Shown here: in pieces, positions 1 through 9,098 of the stretch | How the letters are laid out: each line of letters begins with the position of its first letter | Position numbering within the stretch: position 1 is the stretch's first letter | Assembly (NCBI RefSeq): GCF_017897595.1 | Contig: NZ_JAGKIK010000003.1 | Coordinates: 1 to 64,000, forward strand | Direction: 5' to 3' | Length of the DNA stretch: 64,000 bases | Origin: Aquimarina sp. U1-2 | Lineage (GTDB): Bacteria; Bacteroidota; Bacteroidia; Flavobacteriales; Flavobacteriaceae | The notes under the pieces: generated by a model | Told to the model about the DNA's origin: nothing | What the model saw: only the letters and a program-made list of their open reading frames with translations | The model's database searches: none | Position numbers and translations under genes: made by a program

Positions 1-188
1 AGCAATCTATACGCGCTGTCAATCAATATATCAATGAACTCGTAAAGCCCGTATCACCACTCTTAATAATGATACTAAACTCTCTTTGCTATTACCCAGG
101 GAGTCGAACCCTAATTTACCCCTATCACTAAAAGTAAAAATCCCATCTAACCCTTCCTATGAACGTCGCTTGTCTCTCAAAGCGGGTG
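1..188 (-). other. Non-coding leader of a transcript leaving the left edge, probably a stable-RNA operon
   Basis: This stretch lies directly downstream, on the minus strand, of the strong promoter at 189-219 and holds no plausible gene. Read on the minus strand it contains GTTCATTGATATATTGA at about 23-39. From memory, unverified, segments of this kind precede 16S rRNA genes in Flavobacteriaceae. It also contains a T-arm-like hairpin (GGGTTCGACTCCC, about 99-111) that cannot be extended into a tRNA. The gene it serves is outside the window, so the rRNA assignment is inference. Confidence 0.4.
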
Positions 189-219
189 CAAATATACAAC
201 CCCTTTTTTAACCACCAAA
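189..219 (-). promoter_or_regulatory. Strong Bacteroidota-type promoter, leftward
   Basis: On the minus strand a perfect -7 box TATATTTG (189-196) lies 19 bases downstream of a -33 box TTTG (216-219), matching the TTTG-N19-TAnnTTTG consensus of Bacteroidota housekeeping sigma factors. It is followed by GCACCCGC, a start-site context I associate with stable RNA promoters. It points away from the YdeP-like gene. Confidence 0.7.
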
Positions 220-416
220 ACTTTTTTTGAGTTTTTTCTAAAACCATCTCAAAACCAAAAAAAAACAACAAAAATTCAAAAAACAAATCCCGTAAAAGAG
301 ATCGCAAAACTAAAACCCTTTTTTTAATCCACAATGGAATTTAGCACCTTTTTTTTAACACACCCTTAATACTCTTATAACCTTGAGGTTACAGAGAGAG
401 AAATTTTCAAATTCCT

Positions 417-2723
417 TTAGATTTTTGCAACTTTTTCTAAATGAACAATTACAGATTTGCTAATTGGGGTATTACTTTTGTCTGCAAAATGATTATAGGG
501 GACTAAAATATTTGTTTCAGGAAAATATGATGCCAGGTTTCCTTCAGGTATATTATATGAGATTATCAAGAAATTGGAAGCCTTTCTTTCTATATCATCG
601 TACACACTAATTAAATTAACAACATCGAGTTCTTCTAACTGAAGCTCTTTCATATCGTTCTTATTCATCAACACCACTCTTCTCTCGTTATAAATACCTC
701 TATACCGATCGTTTAAACCGTAAATAGTTGTGTTAAATTGATCATGCGAACGAATAGTCATTAACATAAACTGTTTATCGTTAACGTTGTGATTTGGCAA
801 ACCACAAATACTAAATTGAGCTTTTTTATCAGGAAGTTTGCTAAAATCTAATTCTCGAACATTATTGGGTAAGTAGAAGCCATGGTTTTTTGATTTTTCG
901 TTTACATCTTTAAACCCATTTATCACTTTGGCCATTTTCTCTCTCATAAACTCGTAATCTGTACTAAGCGATGTCCAATCTACAGGGTGTTCTGATCCAA
1001 AATAAGACGTGGCGATATTTCCTATTATTTCTGGTTCACTTAGTAAGTTATCAGAAACGGGAGGCAATATACCTTTTGAGCGATGAACTTTACCCATACT
1101 ATTCTCTACAGTAAAATATCTAGCCTTATTGTTTTTGTGATCATGTTCAGACCTTCCCAATGTAGGTAGGATAATAGCCGTTTTGCCGGTGATTAAATGA
1201 GACCTGTTCAACTTGGTACTAATATGAACAGTAAGCTCACATTGAGAAATAGCCTTTGCGGTATATTTGGTATCTGATGCAGCCGATAAAAAATTGCCCC
1301 CCAGACTCATAAAGACTTTTGCATGACCATCGTGCATTGCTTTCATAGCATGTACGGTATCATAACCCTCTTTATCTGGAGGTGTAAATCCGAATGTATT
1401 CTTTATAGCTTTATTTAACTCTTTTGATACAAAATGCATAATCCCTACAGTTCTGTCACCCTGAACATTACTATGCCCTCTAACCGGACAAGTGCCTGCT
1501 CCAGGTTTTCCTAAACTTCCTTTTAATAATAAAAGATTAACGCATTCTTTTATATTTTCAACACCATTTTTATGCTGGGTCAATCCCATGGCCCAACAAA
1601 TAATTATTTTATTCTTTTTTGCTAAAATTTCGACGACTTTATCTATCTGTTCTTCCTTAACTCCGCAAAGGGATAACAATTGATCATTTGAGTACTGATC
1701 TACATCCTTTACTAAAGCCTCATATCCTTGAGTATATTTCTGAATAAAATCATGATCAAATACAGACGTGTCATTTTGATTTAGTTGTAAGAGTTTTTTT
1801 ATGATTAACTTTAATAAAGGGATATCCTGATTAATTTTTACCTGAAGATGGTGATCTGAAATCGAGGTTCCCGAAAGAAGTACCCCCTTGGCTGATTGCG
1901 GATTTTTAAATCGAACAAGTCCTGCTTCTTTTAAGGGATTAATACTTATTACAGTCCCACCATTTTGTTTGCATTTTTCTAGCGCAGATAACATTCTAGG
2001 GTGGTTTGTTCCAGGATTTTGACCTAGGATCATCACGACCTCAGCCTCATAGAAATCTTCTAGTTTTACCGAGCCTTTACCGATACCTAAGGTTTCGTTT
2101 AAAGCAACACCACTGGATTCATGGCACATATTTGAGCAATCGGGCATGTTATTGGTGCCGAAGGCTCTTGAGAAGAGTCCGTATAAAAAGGCCGCTTCGT
2201 TGCTTGATCTTCCAGAGGTATAGAAAATTGCTTCATCGGGTGATTTTAACTTGTGTAATTGCTTAGCAATTGTGGCAAAGGCTTGCTCCCAAGAAATAGG
2301 TTCATAATGTATACTCCCGGGTCTGAGTATTAGAGGTTCGATCAAGCGTCCTTTTTGACCGATTGTATAATCTGACCATTGAGAGATTTCTTCGACTGAA
2401 TATTTTTCAAAAAAATGGTGATCTATTGTTTTGTTAGTAGCTTCATCTGCTAGTGCTTTGGCTCCATTCTCACAATACTCTGCAATTTTGGATCTTTCTT
2501 TAGGATCTGGCCATGCGCAACTGGGACAATCGAAGCCATCTTTTTGATTCATTTTTACCAGCCCAGTCATTGATTTTGTCATTCCCATTTCTTTGAAGGC
2601 GTGTTGCAAAGCTACTTTTACAGCAGGAACACCAGCTGCATAATCTGCCGGCTCTTCTAATCGTATTCCTGTAAATGACGTTGACCCTACAATGGAAACA
2701 TTTCTTTTTTTATCAGTATTCAT
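417..2723 (-). CDS. YdeP/FdhF-like molybdopterin oxidoreductase
   Basis: A 768-residue protein of the FdhF/YdeP family of cytoplasmic bis-MGD molybdenum oxidoreductases; the physiological substrate of the family is unknown (E. coli YdeP is linked to acid resistance). The N-terminal region has CPSCAWPDP (about residues 66-74) with the family's cysteine pair, but not the four-cysteine Fe4S4 motif of formate dehydrogenase H. The cofactor-binding core follows (GRSSNEAAFLYGLF, then LGQNPGTNHPRML). Around residue 196 the string DCSNMCHESSG aligns with the segment holding the Mo-ligating selenocysteine of FdhH; here the position is serine, as I recall for YdeP. The C-terminal part matches the molydopterin dinucleotide-binding domain (RSHDQFNTTIYGLNDRYRG). 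It stands alone, with no fdhD or cofactor genes beside it. ATG start; length is normal for the family. Confidence 0.85.
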   Translation of the reverse strand: MNTDKKRNVSIVGSTSFTGIRLEEPADYAAGVPAVKVALQHAFKEMGMTKSMTGLVKMNQKDGFDCPSCAWPDPKERSKIAEYCENGAKALADEATNKTIDHHFFEKYSVEEISQWSDYTIGQKGRLIEPLILRPGSIHYEPISWEQAFATIAKQLHKLKSPDEAIFYTSGRSSNEAAFLYGLFSRAFGTNNMPDCSNMCHESSGVALNETLGIGKGSVKLEDFYEAEVVMILGQNPGTNHPRMLSALEKCKQNGGTVISINPLKEAGLVRFKNPQSAKGVLLSGTSISDHHLQVKINQDIPLLKLIIKKLLQLNQNDTSVFDHDFIQKYTQGYEALVKDVDQYSNDQLLSLCGVKEEQIDKVVEILAKKNKIIICWAMGLTQHKNGVENIKECVNLLLLKGSLGKPGAGTCPVRGHSNVQGDRTVGIMHFVSKELNKAIKNTFGFTPPDKEGYDTVHAMKAMHDGHAKVFMSLGGNFLSAASDTKYTAKAISQCELTVHISTKLNRSHLITGKTAIILPTLGRSEHDHKNNKARYFTVENSMGKVHRSKGILPPVSDNLLSEPEIIGNIATSYFGSEHPVDWTSLSTDYEFMREKMAKVINGFKDVNEKSKNHGFYLPNNVRELDFSKLPDKKAQFSICGLPNHNVNDKQFMLMTIRSHDQFNTTIYGLNDRYRGIYNERRVVLMNKNDMKELQLEELDVVNLISVYDDIERKASNFLIISYNIPEGNLASYFPETNILVPYNHFADKSNTPISKSVIVHLEKVAKI

Positions 2724-2814
2724 AAGCTACACTCTATAGATATTGAAATCATCTTGACGTTCCTATTTTAAACTTTTCTGTTCGTTGTAAAACATATAAG
2801 AGTCGCTAAGGATA

Positions 2815-2973
2815 TTATACTAAATCTACCATAAGATAGCACAAATCTCCTTGTTCATTTTCCCTCCTACTTCGTTGAAAAATAATTCCGTAGCTATGCA
2901 ATAATTTTACGGTTTCGAAAGAGAAAAAGCAACTTTGCATCTTTTATGCCATTTTATAGTAGATTTGGTATTA
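2815..2973. repeat. MITE-like element with 20-bp inverted ends
   Basis: The left end TTATACTAAATCTACCATAA (2815-2834) is repeated in inverted form at 2954-2973 with 17 of 20 positions matching. The interior of about 120 bases has further short inverted motifs (around CTACTTCGTTG and CCGTAGCTATG) and no reading frame. The structure is that of a small non-autonomous palindromic element filling the 392-base gap between the YdeP-like and porin genes. No target duplication was found. Confidence 0.6.
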
Positions 2974-3040
2974 TTTGTAATGACTTGTCTAAAGATACAT
3001 CTAAATCTTAAAAATGCACCAAGGATAGTAGTGAAAATCC

Positions 3041-3103
3041 CGCATTCGCCTAAAGCGAAGAGGAATTGCAACGGATAGCCTGCCCGGGTGCCCTAAATGT
3101 TAT
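3041..3103. repeat. REP-like palindromic repeat, copy 1
   Basis: The segment with GAGGAATTGCAACGGATAGC, then CCTGCCCGGGTGCCC, resembles the minus strand of 41000-41064 (AAGGGATAGAAGC, then AATAGCCCGACCC and ATGCGCCC). I take the two as diverged copies of one intergenic repeat family. It lies just downstream of the porin gene stop, so it may act as a transcript end. Confidence 0.45.
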
Positions 3104-3115
3104 ACTAAGTTGGTA

Positions 3116-5089
3116 TTATAAAAAGAAGTTCCAAACCAAGCCAAAACGTATTACCGCGTCTCGTGTTGCATACCTTGGGGCCGAGAATTCATTATTAGAA
3201 CCAAAGGCCTCTCCGAAGTTTTCAACCTTGAAATAAACCCGAGTTTGTTTCACTTTAGCATTGAAGAAAATATCAATTTGAGGAAACCCTCCTATTTCTT
3301 GCTCGTTTTGAGTGTAGAACTCGGCCAGCACAGGATCGTAGCCATCGGCGTTATAAGCACTAAAATATTTTAGCGTAACCCCGGTTTGTAGAAAAAGAGC
3401 ATTATTTTTAAACCAGTAATCTTCAAAATACAAGCTATTTCTAGTAATAATTTCTGGTACATTGTAGATTTGATTACCACCGCTTACACTTTGGTACATT
3501 ATCGTATTTTCTAGACCTAACTTCCACCATTTGACTCCCTGAACGAGCTTAACTTTTAAAAGATTAATACTTTCTGAAGCTTGCCTGGGCACAGTTATCG
3601 AATCTGCATCTTTAGTAAAATATGTGAAATTATCTATTGTAGAATAGCTGGCTTCAATATCTGCAATTTTTGTCGCTTTTAAACGAACTTGAACTTTTTG
3701 AGTTGCTACATTTTCAAAATTGTTTTGCCAATTGTAATTTATGTAGTCACTTTGATATAATAAGAAATTATAGTTTGGCGCCACAGAACTTGTACTTATT
3801 TTGGCATGCAGTTGATAGCGATCATTTAGGCTAAAGCCGGCTCCGGCGTTTACGTAATTTCCTTCGAATTCGCCTGATACTATAGACATCCCATCGGCGA
3901 ACAACTGAAACCCTTTATAGGTGTTCTGATATGCTCCCCCAATGGCATATATTTCTCCTTTTAGACGATTAACGATATTAATTGGATTGCCTTCGGCATC
4001 GATCTGACTTAAAATTGTATTATAGCCATAATTGTAATTAGAACTGCTTCCTATAATTTTAATCTTGCCTAACCATTTATTTTTAAATTCCAGGAATACC
4101 TGGTTGCTAAAATCTTCTAAAGCAACATCGTCTGCAACAGCAGTAGATTCGTAGGACTGCCCAAAAAGATCATTAGGTTGGGTTTGATCAAAACGATATG
4201 ATTTATCGCTAAGATCCAGAATATGCCCCACAGTTAACTCTGTAGTATCTGTACTATCTGTTTGATGTAGTACTGCAAATTCATGATCTAAATAAAACCG
4301 TTTCCCCAGGAGAATATTTTCGGCATTTTCAAAATTTACCGAAATAGCGCCACGATCCTGAAAATCCTCTTGTGCCTGGTCACTTGAAAATGCACCTAAC
4401 GCCAAATATTGTTCTAAACCCTGATTTGATAGACCTCCGTTTTCTTCATTAAGCAGGTCTTGTGAAACAAAATGAGATTTTATACGATATCTATTATTTT
4501 TTGTTGTGTAATTTAATGTACTTCTAAAATTACCTGTACTGGTTAATGCATGTTGATACTTACCCAGAGAACGCACTCCTTTGTATGCTAAAGACAGATT
4601 GAGTCGCGGTGATGTATTTACCGTAAAAAAAGCATCAAGTTGTTGCCCCTGTTCGAAGGTTGTTCTAAAATACAATTCTGTTAATGGTGTAGGGACGTGA
4701 TAATAATTAATATCTTCTACTTCCATAAAATTAAAATGTCTTGCTCGTGCTCCAAATAGAGGGAGTAACCGATCTCTTTCTTCTTGCTTGACCAGACTAT
4801 TATAGGATTGCCCTACATTATGAATGGGCTGCAATTCAAAATCATCTCTACGAAGGTAGTTAAACTTATAATCTTTTTGTAACGTAAGTGTGGTATCGAC
4901 ATAAGTAGTATCGTTTTGCACGGTAATGATCTTATAATCGCTAATGGGCGGTTTATCCCTTTTTTCTTTGGGAGCAAACTTTCTCTCAGGGCCTTTGGAT
5001 TGGGTTCCTGTCTCCTCTGGATTTCCTACCTGAGCTCTTAGTAAAGAACTTGAAAGAAGTGCAACTAAAATTATCAGAATTTTTTTCAT
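3116..5089 (-). CDS. Putative Porin_10-like outer-membrane beta-barrel protein
   Basis: A 657-residue secreted protein. The start is set at the ATG giving MKKILIILVALL, because an open extension upstream would put 17 residues before a clear signal peptide (cleavage after SSLLRAQ). A charged, proline-rich stretch follows (about residues 25-55), then alternating aromatic and polar beta-strand sequence throughout, ending in VWNFFL with a terminal aromatic strand as in outer-membrane proteins. The overall pattern fits the Bacteroidota putative porin family (Porin_10, PF14121). The substrate is unknown. It is divergent from rnhB, with about 150 bases between the starts. Confidence 0.7.
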   Translation of the reverse strand: MKKILIILVALLSSSLLRAQVGNPEETGTQSKGPERKFAPKEKRDKPPISDYKIITVQNDTTYVDTTLTLQKDYKFNYLRRDDFELQPIHNVGQSYNSLVKQEERDRLLPLFGARARHFNFMEVEDINYYHVPTPLTELYFRTTFEQGQQLDAFFTVNTSPRLNLSLAYKGVRSLGKYQHALTSTGNFRSTLNYTTKNNRYRIKSHFVSQDLLNEENGGLSNQGLEQYLALGAFSSDQAQEDFQDRGAISVNFENAENILLGKRFYLDHEFAVLHQTDSTDTTELTVGHILDLSDKSYRFDQTQPNDLFGQSYESTAVADDVALEDFSNQVFLEFKNKWLGKIKIIGSSSNYNYGYNTILSQIDAEGNPINIVNRLKGEIYAIGGAYQNTYKGFQLFADGMSIVSGEFEGNYVNAGAGFSLNDRYQLHAKISTSSVAPNYNFLLYQSDYINYNWQNNFENVATQKVQVRLKATKIADIEASYSTIDNFTYFTKDADSITVPRQASESINLLKVKLVQGVKWWKLGLENTIMYQSVSGGNQIYNVPEIITRNSLYFEDYWFKNNALFLQTGVTLKYFSAYNADGYDPVLAEFYTQNEQEIGGFPQIDIFFNAKVKQTRVYFKVENFGEAFGSNNEFSAPRYATRDAVIRFGLVWNFFL

Positions 5090-5202
5090 TAACATGCTAA
5101 ACTGAGGCAAAAATATACTTTTTTTTAAACGAAAGTACATGATACTTATGGTTTGTTTGGTTTCACCCGGATAAAGTTTTTATCTATTCTGCAAAATTGT
5201 TT

Positions 5203-5231
5203 TTTGTAATTTTATCCTTACTGTATATTCG
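5203..5231 (+). promoter_or_regulatory. rnhB promoter
   Basis: TTTG (5203-5206), a 17-base spacer and TATATTCG (5224-5231) form a one-mismatch Bacteroidota promoter. It lies only four bases before the chosen rnhB ATG, so the mRNA is leaderless or nearly so. This argues against the upstream start at 5197, which would precede the promoter. Confidence 0.55.
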
Positions 5232-5235
5232 CAAT

Positions 5236-5835
5236 ATGCTAACATTACAACTACATCCCAATCTATTAGAATGCGGAACCGACGAAGCTGGTCGAGGTTG
5301 TTTGGCCGGACCAGTTACTGCGGCTGCTATTATTCTTCCTTCCGATTTTAGCAACATCATTTTAAATGATTCTAAACAGCTTACAGAAATCAAAAGAAAA
5401 CACTTAAAACCTTTATTAGAAGACTGCGCTATAGCCTATGGTGTTACACATATTTTTATGGAAAAGATCGATGAGATCAATATATTGAACGCATCTATTC
5501 TTGCCATGCAGCAGTCTATTCAACAATTAAAACCCCAACCAGAGCATATTATTGTCGACGGGAACAAATTTAAACCCTATCAAAGTATCCCACATACCTG
5601 TATTATAAAAGGAGATGGAAAGTACTTAAATATTGCAGCAGCTTCAGTTTTGGCAAAAACATATAGGGACGAATATATGGAACGTATTCATGAAGAATAC
5701 CCAATGTACAATTGGAAAAAAAATAAAGGATATCCTACTAAAGAACATCGTGAAGCTATTCGTAAACATGGTATTACGAAATATCACAGAAAGAGTTTCA
5801 GATTACTGCCTAATCAGCTTACGTTACGTTTATAA
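5236..5835 (+). CDS. rnhB: Ribonuclease HII
   Basis: A 199-residue type 2 RNase H, which cuts the RNA strand of RNA-DNA hybrids and starts removal of single ribonucleotides from DNA. The active-site signature DEAGRG is at residues 16-21 with the first catalytic Asp and Glu. IIVDGNKF supplies the third Asp, and the C-terminal third has the conserved [21 protein letters not shown] stretch with [10 protein letters not shown]. Size is normal. The ATG at 5236 is preferred over 5197 because the promoter lies between them and the extension [13 protein letters not shown] is not part of the family. Confidence 0.95.
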   Translation: MLTLQLHPNLLECGTDEAGRGCLAGPVTAAAIILPSDFSNIILNDSKQLTEIKRKHLKPLLEDCAIAYGVTHIFMEKIDEINILNASILAMQQSIQQLKPQPEHIIVDGNKFKPYQSIPHTCIIKGDGKYLNIAAASVLAKTYRDEYMERIHEEYPMYNWKKNKGYPTKEHREAIRKHGITKYHRKSFRLLPNQLTLRL

Positions 5836-6278
5836 TAGTAAAGTAAACTACCTTAGGGCATTATACCCTTTGGCGGTACCATTAAAATTTTTAAAATTAT
5901 TTATTTCTATTTTCTAAAATAAATAAGGACAGAAACTCGTTTCAAAAAAGTTACGTTTATTAAAGTGTAGAATGAAATAGCTTATCCTAGGTAGTGCTAT
6001 CAGCGTATTAGAATCAAGGCCGCTTCGCTTTGGGAATCAAGAAACTAGATTATCCTTTTGTCTTGGATCTTAATCCTGAAAGTCTTTTGTGTCTATTTGC
6101 TAAACCTAAGGCAGAGCGTAGCTAGAATGCTATTGATCAAACTTAATTATCAACAAAAAAAGCTAATATATCGTAATTATATTTCGGCTTTTCATACAGA
6201 CTTTATATTTTGCAAACCAGAAAGCCAAAAATTTTAAATTTGGACACTAAGCCGAAACACACAAAACGTACCCAAGTC
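5836..6278. other. Intergenic gap with repeat remnants
   Basis: No gene is visible in this 443-base gap. It contains one short palindromic repeat at 5841-5885. The segment 6010-6125 is rich in short inverted strings (AAGGCCGCTTCGCTTTGG and similar) that look like decayed repeats. Nothing else could be supported. Confidence 0.4.
5841..5885. repeat. Short palindromic repeat, copy 1 (ACTACCTTRGGG type)
   Basis: AAACTACCTTAGGGCATTAT followed by ACCCTTTGGCGGTACCA is nearly repeated at 16616-16660 (AAACTACCTTGGGGTATGAT, ACCCTTTGATGGTGCCA). The core GGGxATNATACCC is a hairpin. It follows the rnhB stop codon and could serve as a terminator. Confidence 0.55.
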
Positions 6279-8747
6279 ATGAGACACCTACTTCTATATC
6301 TTTTGGTATGTATCACCATTTCTTGTACCCAGGATACCGAAGAGTCTAATGCTTTAATCGACCATATCCCAATCGATTCGCAGGTTGTAATCAAAATAAA
6401 TGACTTAGAAGAAGCCTCTGGGAAACTTCGGGATAATAGCTTTATCAAGAATACTGCAGATATTGCTTTTTTCGATTACTTTAAAAAGGTATCGGTGCTT
6501 AATGAGACCTCTAAAAAAGAAGGGGTTCTTTGTTTTTCTCCGCGAGGAAAGAATGATTTTGACTACACTTATATTTCAAAATTTGATCCCGCAACGCTCA
6601 ATGTGGATGGAGCAGTTACCGAAAATGTAGAAACTATCGATTATTCAAATAAAACGATTTTCAAAGTAACCGCAAAAGGAAAAACATTCTACGCTACTCG
6701 TTCTGATAGTATATTGGTAGCTTCTTCTTCTCAACTTCTTATTGAAAATGCAATACGCATTCAAGCCAATCCTTTACCTATAGCACCAGGCTTGCAAAAG
6801 GTATTTGACGTTGCGGGCACAGATAATCCATTGTCTATTCTTATCAATGGAAAAAAGTTAACTAATGTTTATCATTCTCTACTCCCTGAAGCCACTTCAA
6901 AGCATTTGGATAATTTTAGTGGATGGGCAGCTTTAGATGCCTCTATTGATCAAAATTCTATTCGGGTGGATGGAATTGCTATAGAAAAAGACTCTTTACA
7001 TAGCACCATTGGGATATTTGATAATACCATTGCTCAAGAAAATAAAATTGCAAGAGTAGTACCTGTTACTGCAAAAGGATTTATTTCATTTACATATGAT
7101 GACTTTGAGGTAATAAAGAAAAACCTGGCTATGGCCCAAGATAGAGCGCTAGAGGATATCCCTAATGACCTGGATGAAATTTTATCAGGTGTATCTGAGT
7201 TTGGTTTTGCCTTTATGGAAAAAGAAGATGCTTTATATTTAACGTGTTTGGATGCAGAGACCGCTGCCAAAAGCTTGGGAGGAAATAAAATAAACACCTA
7301 TCGAGGTATTGCTATTCATTCTTATCAAAATACTGATGCTTTTTCGCAAATTTTGAATCCCTTAGTCAAAGAGTTCGAAGCTAAGTATTACTTCGCCTAT
7401 GAAGAATTTATTGTTTTAGGAACTTCTGTAAACGTCTTAAAAGATATTATTGCCAATATTCAAAATCAAACGCTGATGCATCAACAAAACTATTATAAAG
7501 ATGCTGTTAAAGGCCTATCCGATAATTCTTCTATCCTTGTTGCAGGCAGCCTGTCGTTCTTAAAAGACTATATTACAGATCATGTCGATAGCAAATATAC
7601 CAAACAGTGGAATACACTTAAGACTAAAGGGTATCCCATCACGGTATTGCAGGTTATTAAAGAAAATGACTTTGCGCATATCCATGGTGTTCTACAAAAA
7701 ACTATTGCCAAAGGAGCTGCGACTTCAGTAACACAAGTTGCTTCTACAACACTTGAAGAAAAGTTACTTACCCCACCCATTCTCGTTAAAAATCATCGCA
7801 CCAAAGGAATGGATATTGTTGTTCAGGATATTAAAAATAACTTGTACCTGATTTCAGATAAAGGAGCTATTTTTTGGAAGAAAAAAATCGATGGAGAAAT
7901 CCTGGGAGACATACAACAAATAGATATTTATAAAAACGGAAGGTATCAACTACTTTTTACAACTTCTAATACGCTTTACCTTGTCGACCGCGACGGAAAA
8001 GATGTAGCGCCCTACCCTAAGAAGTTTGAAAAAACAATCACCCAGCCTCTAGCGTTATTCGATTATGACAAAAGCAAAAGATATCGCATCGTTATTACTC
8101 AAGGTAACCAGATACAAATGTTTGATGCTAAAGGTAAAATCGTATCTGGATTTGAATTTAAAAAAACTGAAAGTGATCTTATTTTACCTCCTAAACATAT
8201 CAGAATAGGCACGAAAGATTATATAGTCATACCTCAAGAAAATGGAACCTTACGTATTCTTGACCGATTAGGAAGAACCCGCGTTGCAGTGAAGAACAAA
8301 ATCGATTTTTCTAAAAATGAATGGTACCAATACCAGGATAAGTTTACGTCGCTTACCAAAGATGGTAAACTGATACAAATCGATGAGAATGGTGGTGTTG
8401 CCATGCAGCCCTTAAACGGAAATAAAGATAATCTCTTAGTAGCTACTAATAAAACACGGGTTATCCTGTCTGAAAACAAACTATCCATTAAAGGAAGAAC
8501 GTTAGCACTTGATTACGGGGTGTATACGGCACCTAAACTGTACTATATTAATAATAAAATTTACATAACGATCACCGACATACAGTCCAACAAAGTGTAT
8601 TTGTATGACAGTAATGCAGAGCTATTTCCAAATTTTCCGGTGTATGGTAATTCTGTATTGCGTCTTGGTAATATGGATAAAGATGACAAATTAGAATTTG
8701 TAGTGCAAGGAGAAGAAGATGGTTTACTTATCTATCAGATAAATTAG
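6279..8747 (+). CDS. Large predicted lipoprotein with DUF3352-like and beta-propeller-like halves
   Basis: An 822-residue protein of unknown function. The start is the ATG giving MRHLLLYLLVCITISC; the frame is open upstream to 6210 but that adds 23 charged residues before the signal sequence. The lipobox TISC puts the lipidated Cys at about residue 17. The first half (about 20-500) is regular alpha/beta sequence resembling DUF3352-type proteins. The second half (about 500-822) has repeated strand motifs such as NNLYLISDKGAIFWKKK, NTLYLVDRDGK and GTLRILDRLGR, like PQQ or WD-type propeller blades. It is downstream of rnhB, but the 443-base gap makes a shared transcript doubtful. A role at the inner face of the outer membrane or in the periplasm is inference. 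Confidence 0.65.
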   Translation: MRHLLLYLLVCITISCTQDTEESNALIDHIPIDSQVVIKINDLEEASGKLRDNSFIKNTADIAFFDYFKKVSVLNETSKKEGVLCFSPRGKNDFDYTYISKFDPATLNVDGAVTENVETIDYSNKTIFKVTAKGKTFYATRSDSILVASSSQLLIENAIRIQANPLPIAPGLQKVFDVAGTDNPLSILINGKKLTNVYHSLLPEATSKHLDNFSGWAALDASIDQNSIRVDGIAIEKDSLHSTIGIFDNTIAQENKIARVVPVTAKGFISFTYDDFEVIKKNLAMAQDRALEDIPNDLDEILSGVSEFGFAFMEKEDALYLTCLDAETAAKSLGGNKINTYRGIAIHSYQNTDAFSQILNPLVKEFEAKYYFAYEEFIVLGTSVNVLKDIIANIQNQTLMHQQNYYKDAVKGLSDNSSILVAGSLSFLKDYITDHVDSKYTKQWNTLKTKGYPITVLQVIKENDFAHIHGVLQKTIAKGAATSVTQVASTTLEEKLLTPPILVKNHRTKGMDIVVQDIKNNLYLISDKGAIFWKKKIDGEILGDIQQIDIYKNGRYQLLFTTSNTLYLVDRDGKDVAPYPKKFEKTITQPLALFDYDKSKRYRIVITQGNQIQMFDAKGKIVSGFEFKKTESDLILPPKHIRIGTKDYIVIPQENGTLRILDRLGRTRVAVKNKIDFSKNEWYQYQDKFTSLTKDGKLIQIDENGGVAMQPLNGNKDNLLVATNKTRVILSENKLSIKGRTLALDYGVYTAPKLYYINNKIYITITDIQSNKVYLYDSNAELFPNFPVYGNSVLRLGNMDKDDKLEFVVQGEEDGLLIYQIN

Positions 8748-8800
8748 TAAACCACCTCGGAGGCAAAATCTCGAGGGCATTGAACCCTCCGGCAATATCC
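8748..8800. repeat. Palindromic repeat after the lipoprotein gene, possible terminator
   Basis: The segment has nested inverted pairs: CCTCGGAGG, then GAGGG-CATTGAA-CCCTC at 8773-8789, and CCGGC. It begins at the stop codon of the lipoprotein gene and is similar in plan, but not closely in sequence, to the repeats at 5841 and 16616. There is no strong T-run, so termination is only a possibility. Confidence 0.4.
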
Positions 8801-8847
8801 ATAGAAATGTTGAGCAAAATTTCTGTTATTTATAAAATTATATAATA

Positions 8848-9021
8848 TGAATATCCGTAATTTAACCTAAACGGTTTGCGTCAAGCTGAATACTGAAACG
8901 AGTTCAGCACAGGCTTGTTTCAGCTTCTTATCTTAATTTACTTAAACTAAACTTGATGAGATCCTGAAATGAATTCAGGATGACTTCTTAGTTGAATTTT
9001 GGGTATAATAACGGACTATGA
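8848..9021. repeat. Dispersed repeat family A, copy 1
   Basis: About 174 bases, nearly identical to 60406-60579 and sharing its core with 39725-39830. It starts with TGAATATCCGTAATTTAACC, and the right end read in reverse gives TCATAGTCCGTTATTATACC, so the ends form an imperfect inverted repeat. The core has two hairpins: GCTGAATACTGAAACGAG paired with CAGGCTTGTTTCAGC, and GATCCTGAAATGAATTCAGGAT. The first ten bases equal the inverted end of the 140-bp elements at 27795 and 34755. This fills most of the gap between the lipoprotein gene and lipB. Confidence 0.8.
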
Positions 9022-9098
9022 AATCATATAAAGTATAAAACCAATTTCAATTTAAGATGCTACTAAAATAACTCTAAAAATAAGTCAAATGAGTTCAT

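Noticed and set aside
90..120. T-arm-like hairpin suggesting a tRNA
   Set aside because: GGGTTCGACTCCC fits a T-arm, but no matching acceptor, D-arm or anticodon arm is found around it.
128..334. 68-residue frame on the minus strand
   Set aside because: It lies across the promoter and leader, is rich in Phe and Lys from AT-rich DNA, and has no family motif.
2006..2266. 86-residue frame within the YdeP-like gene
   Set aside because: It is the opposite-strand shadow of a conserved region.
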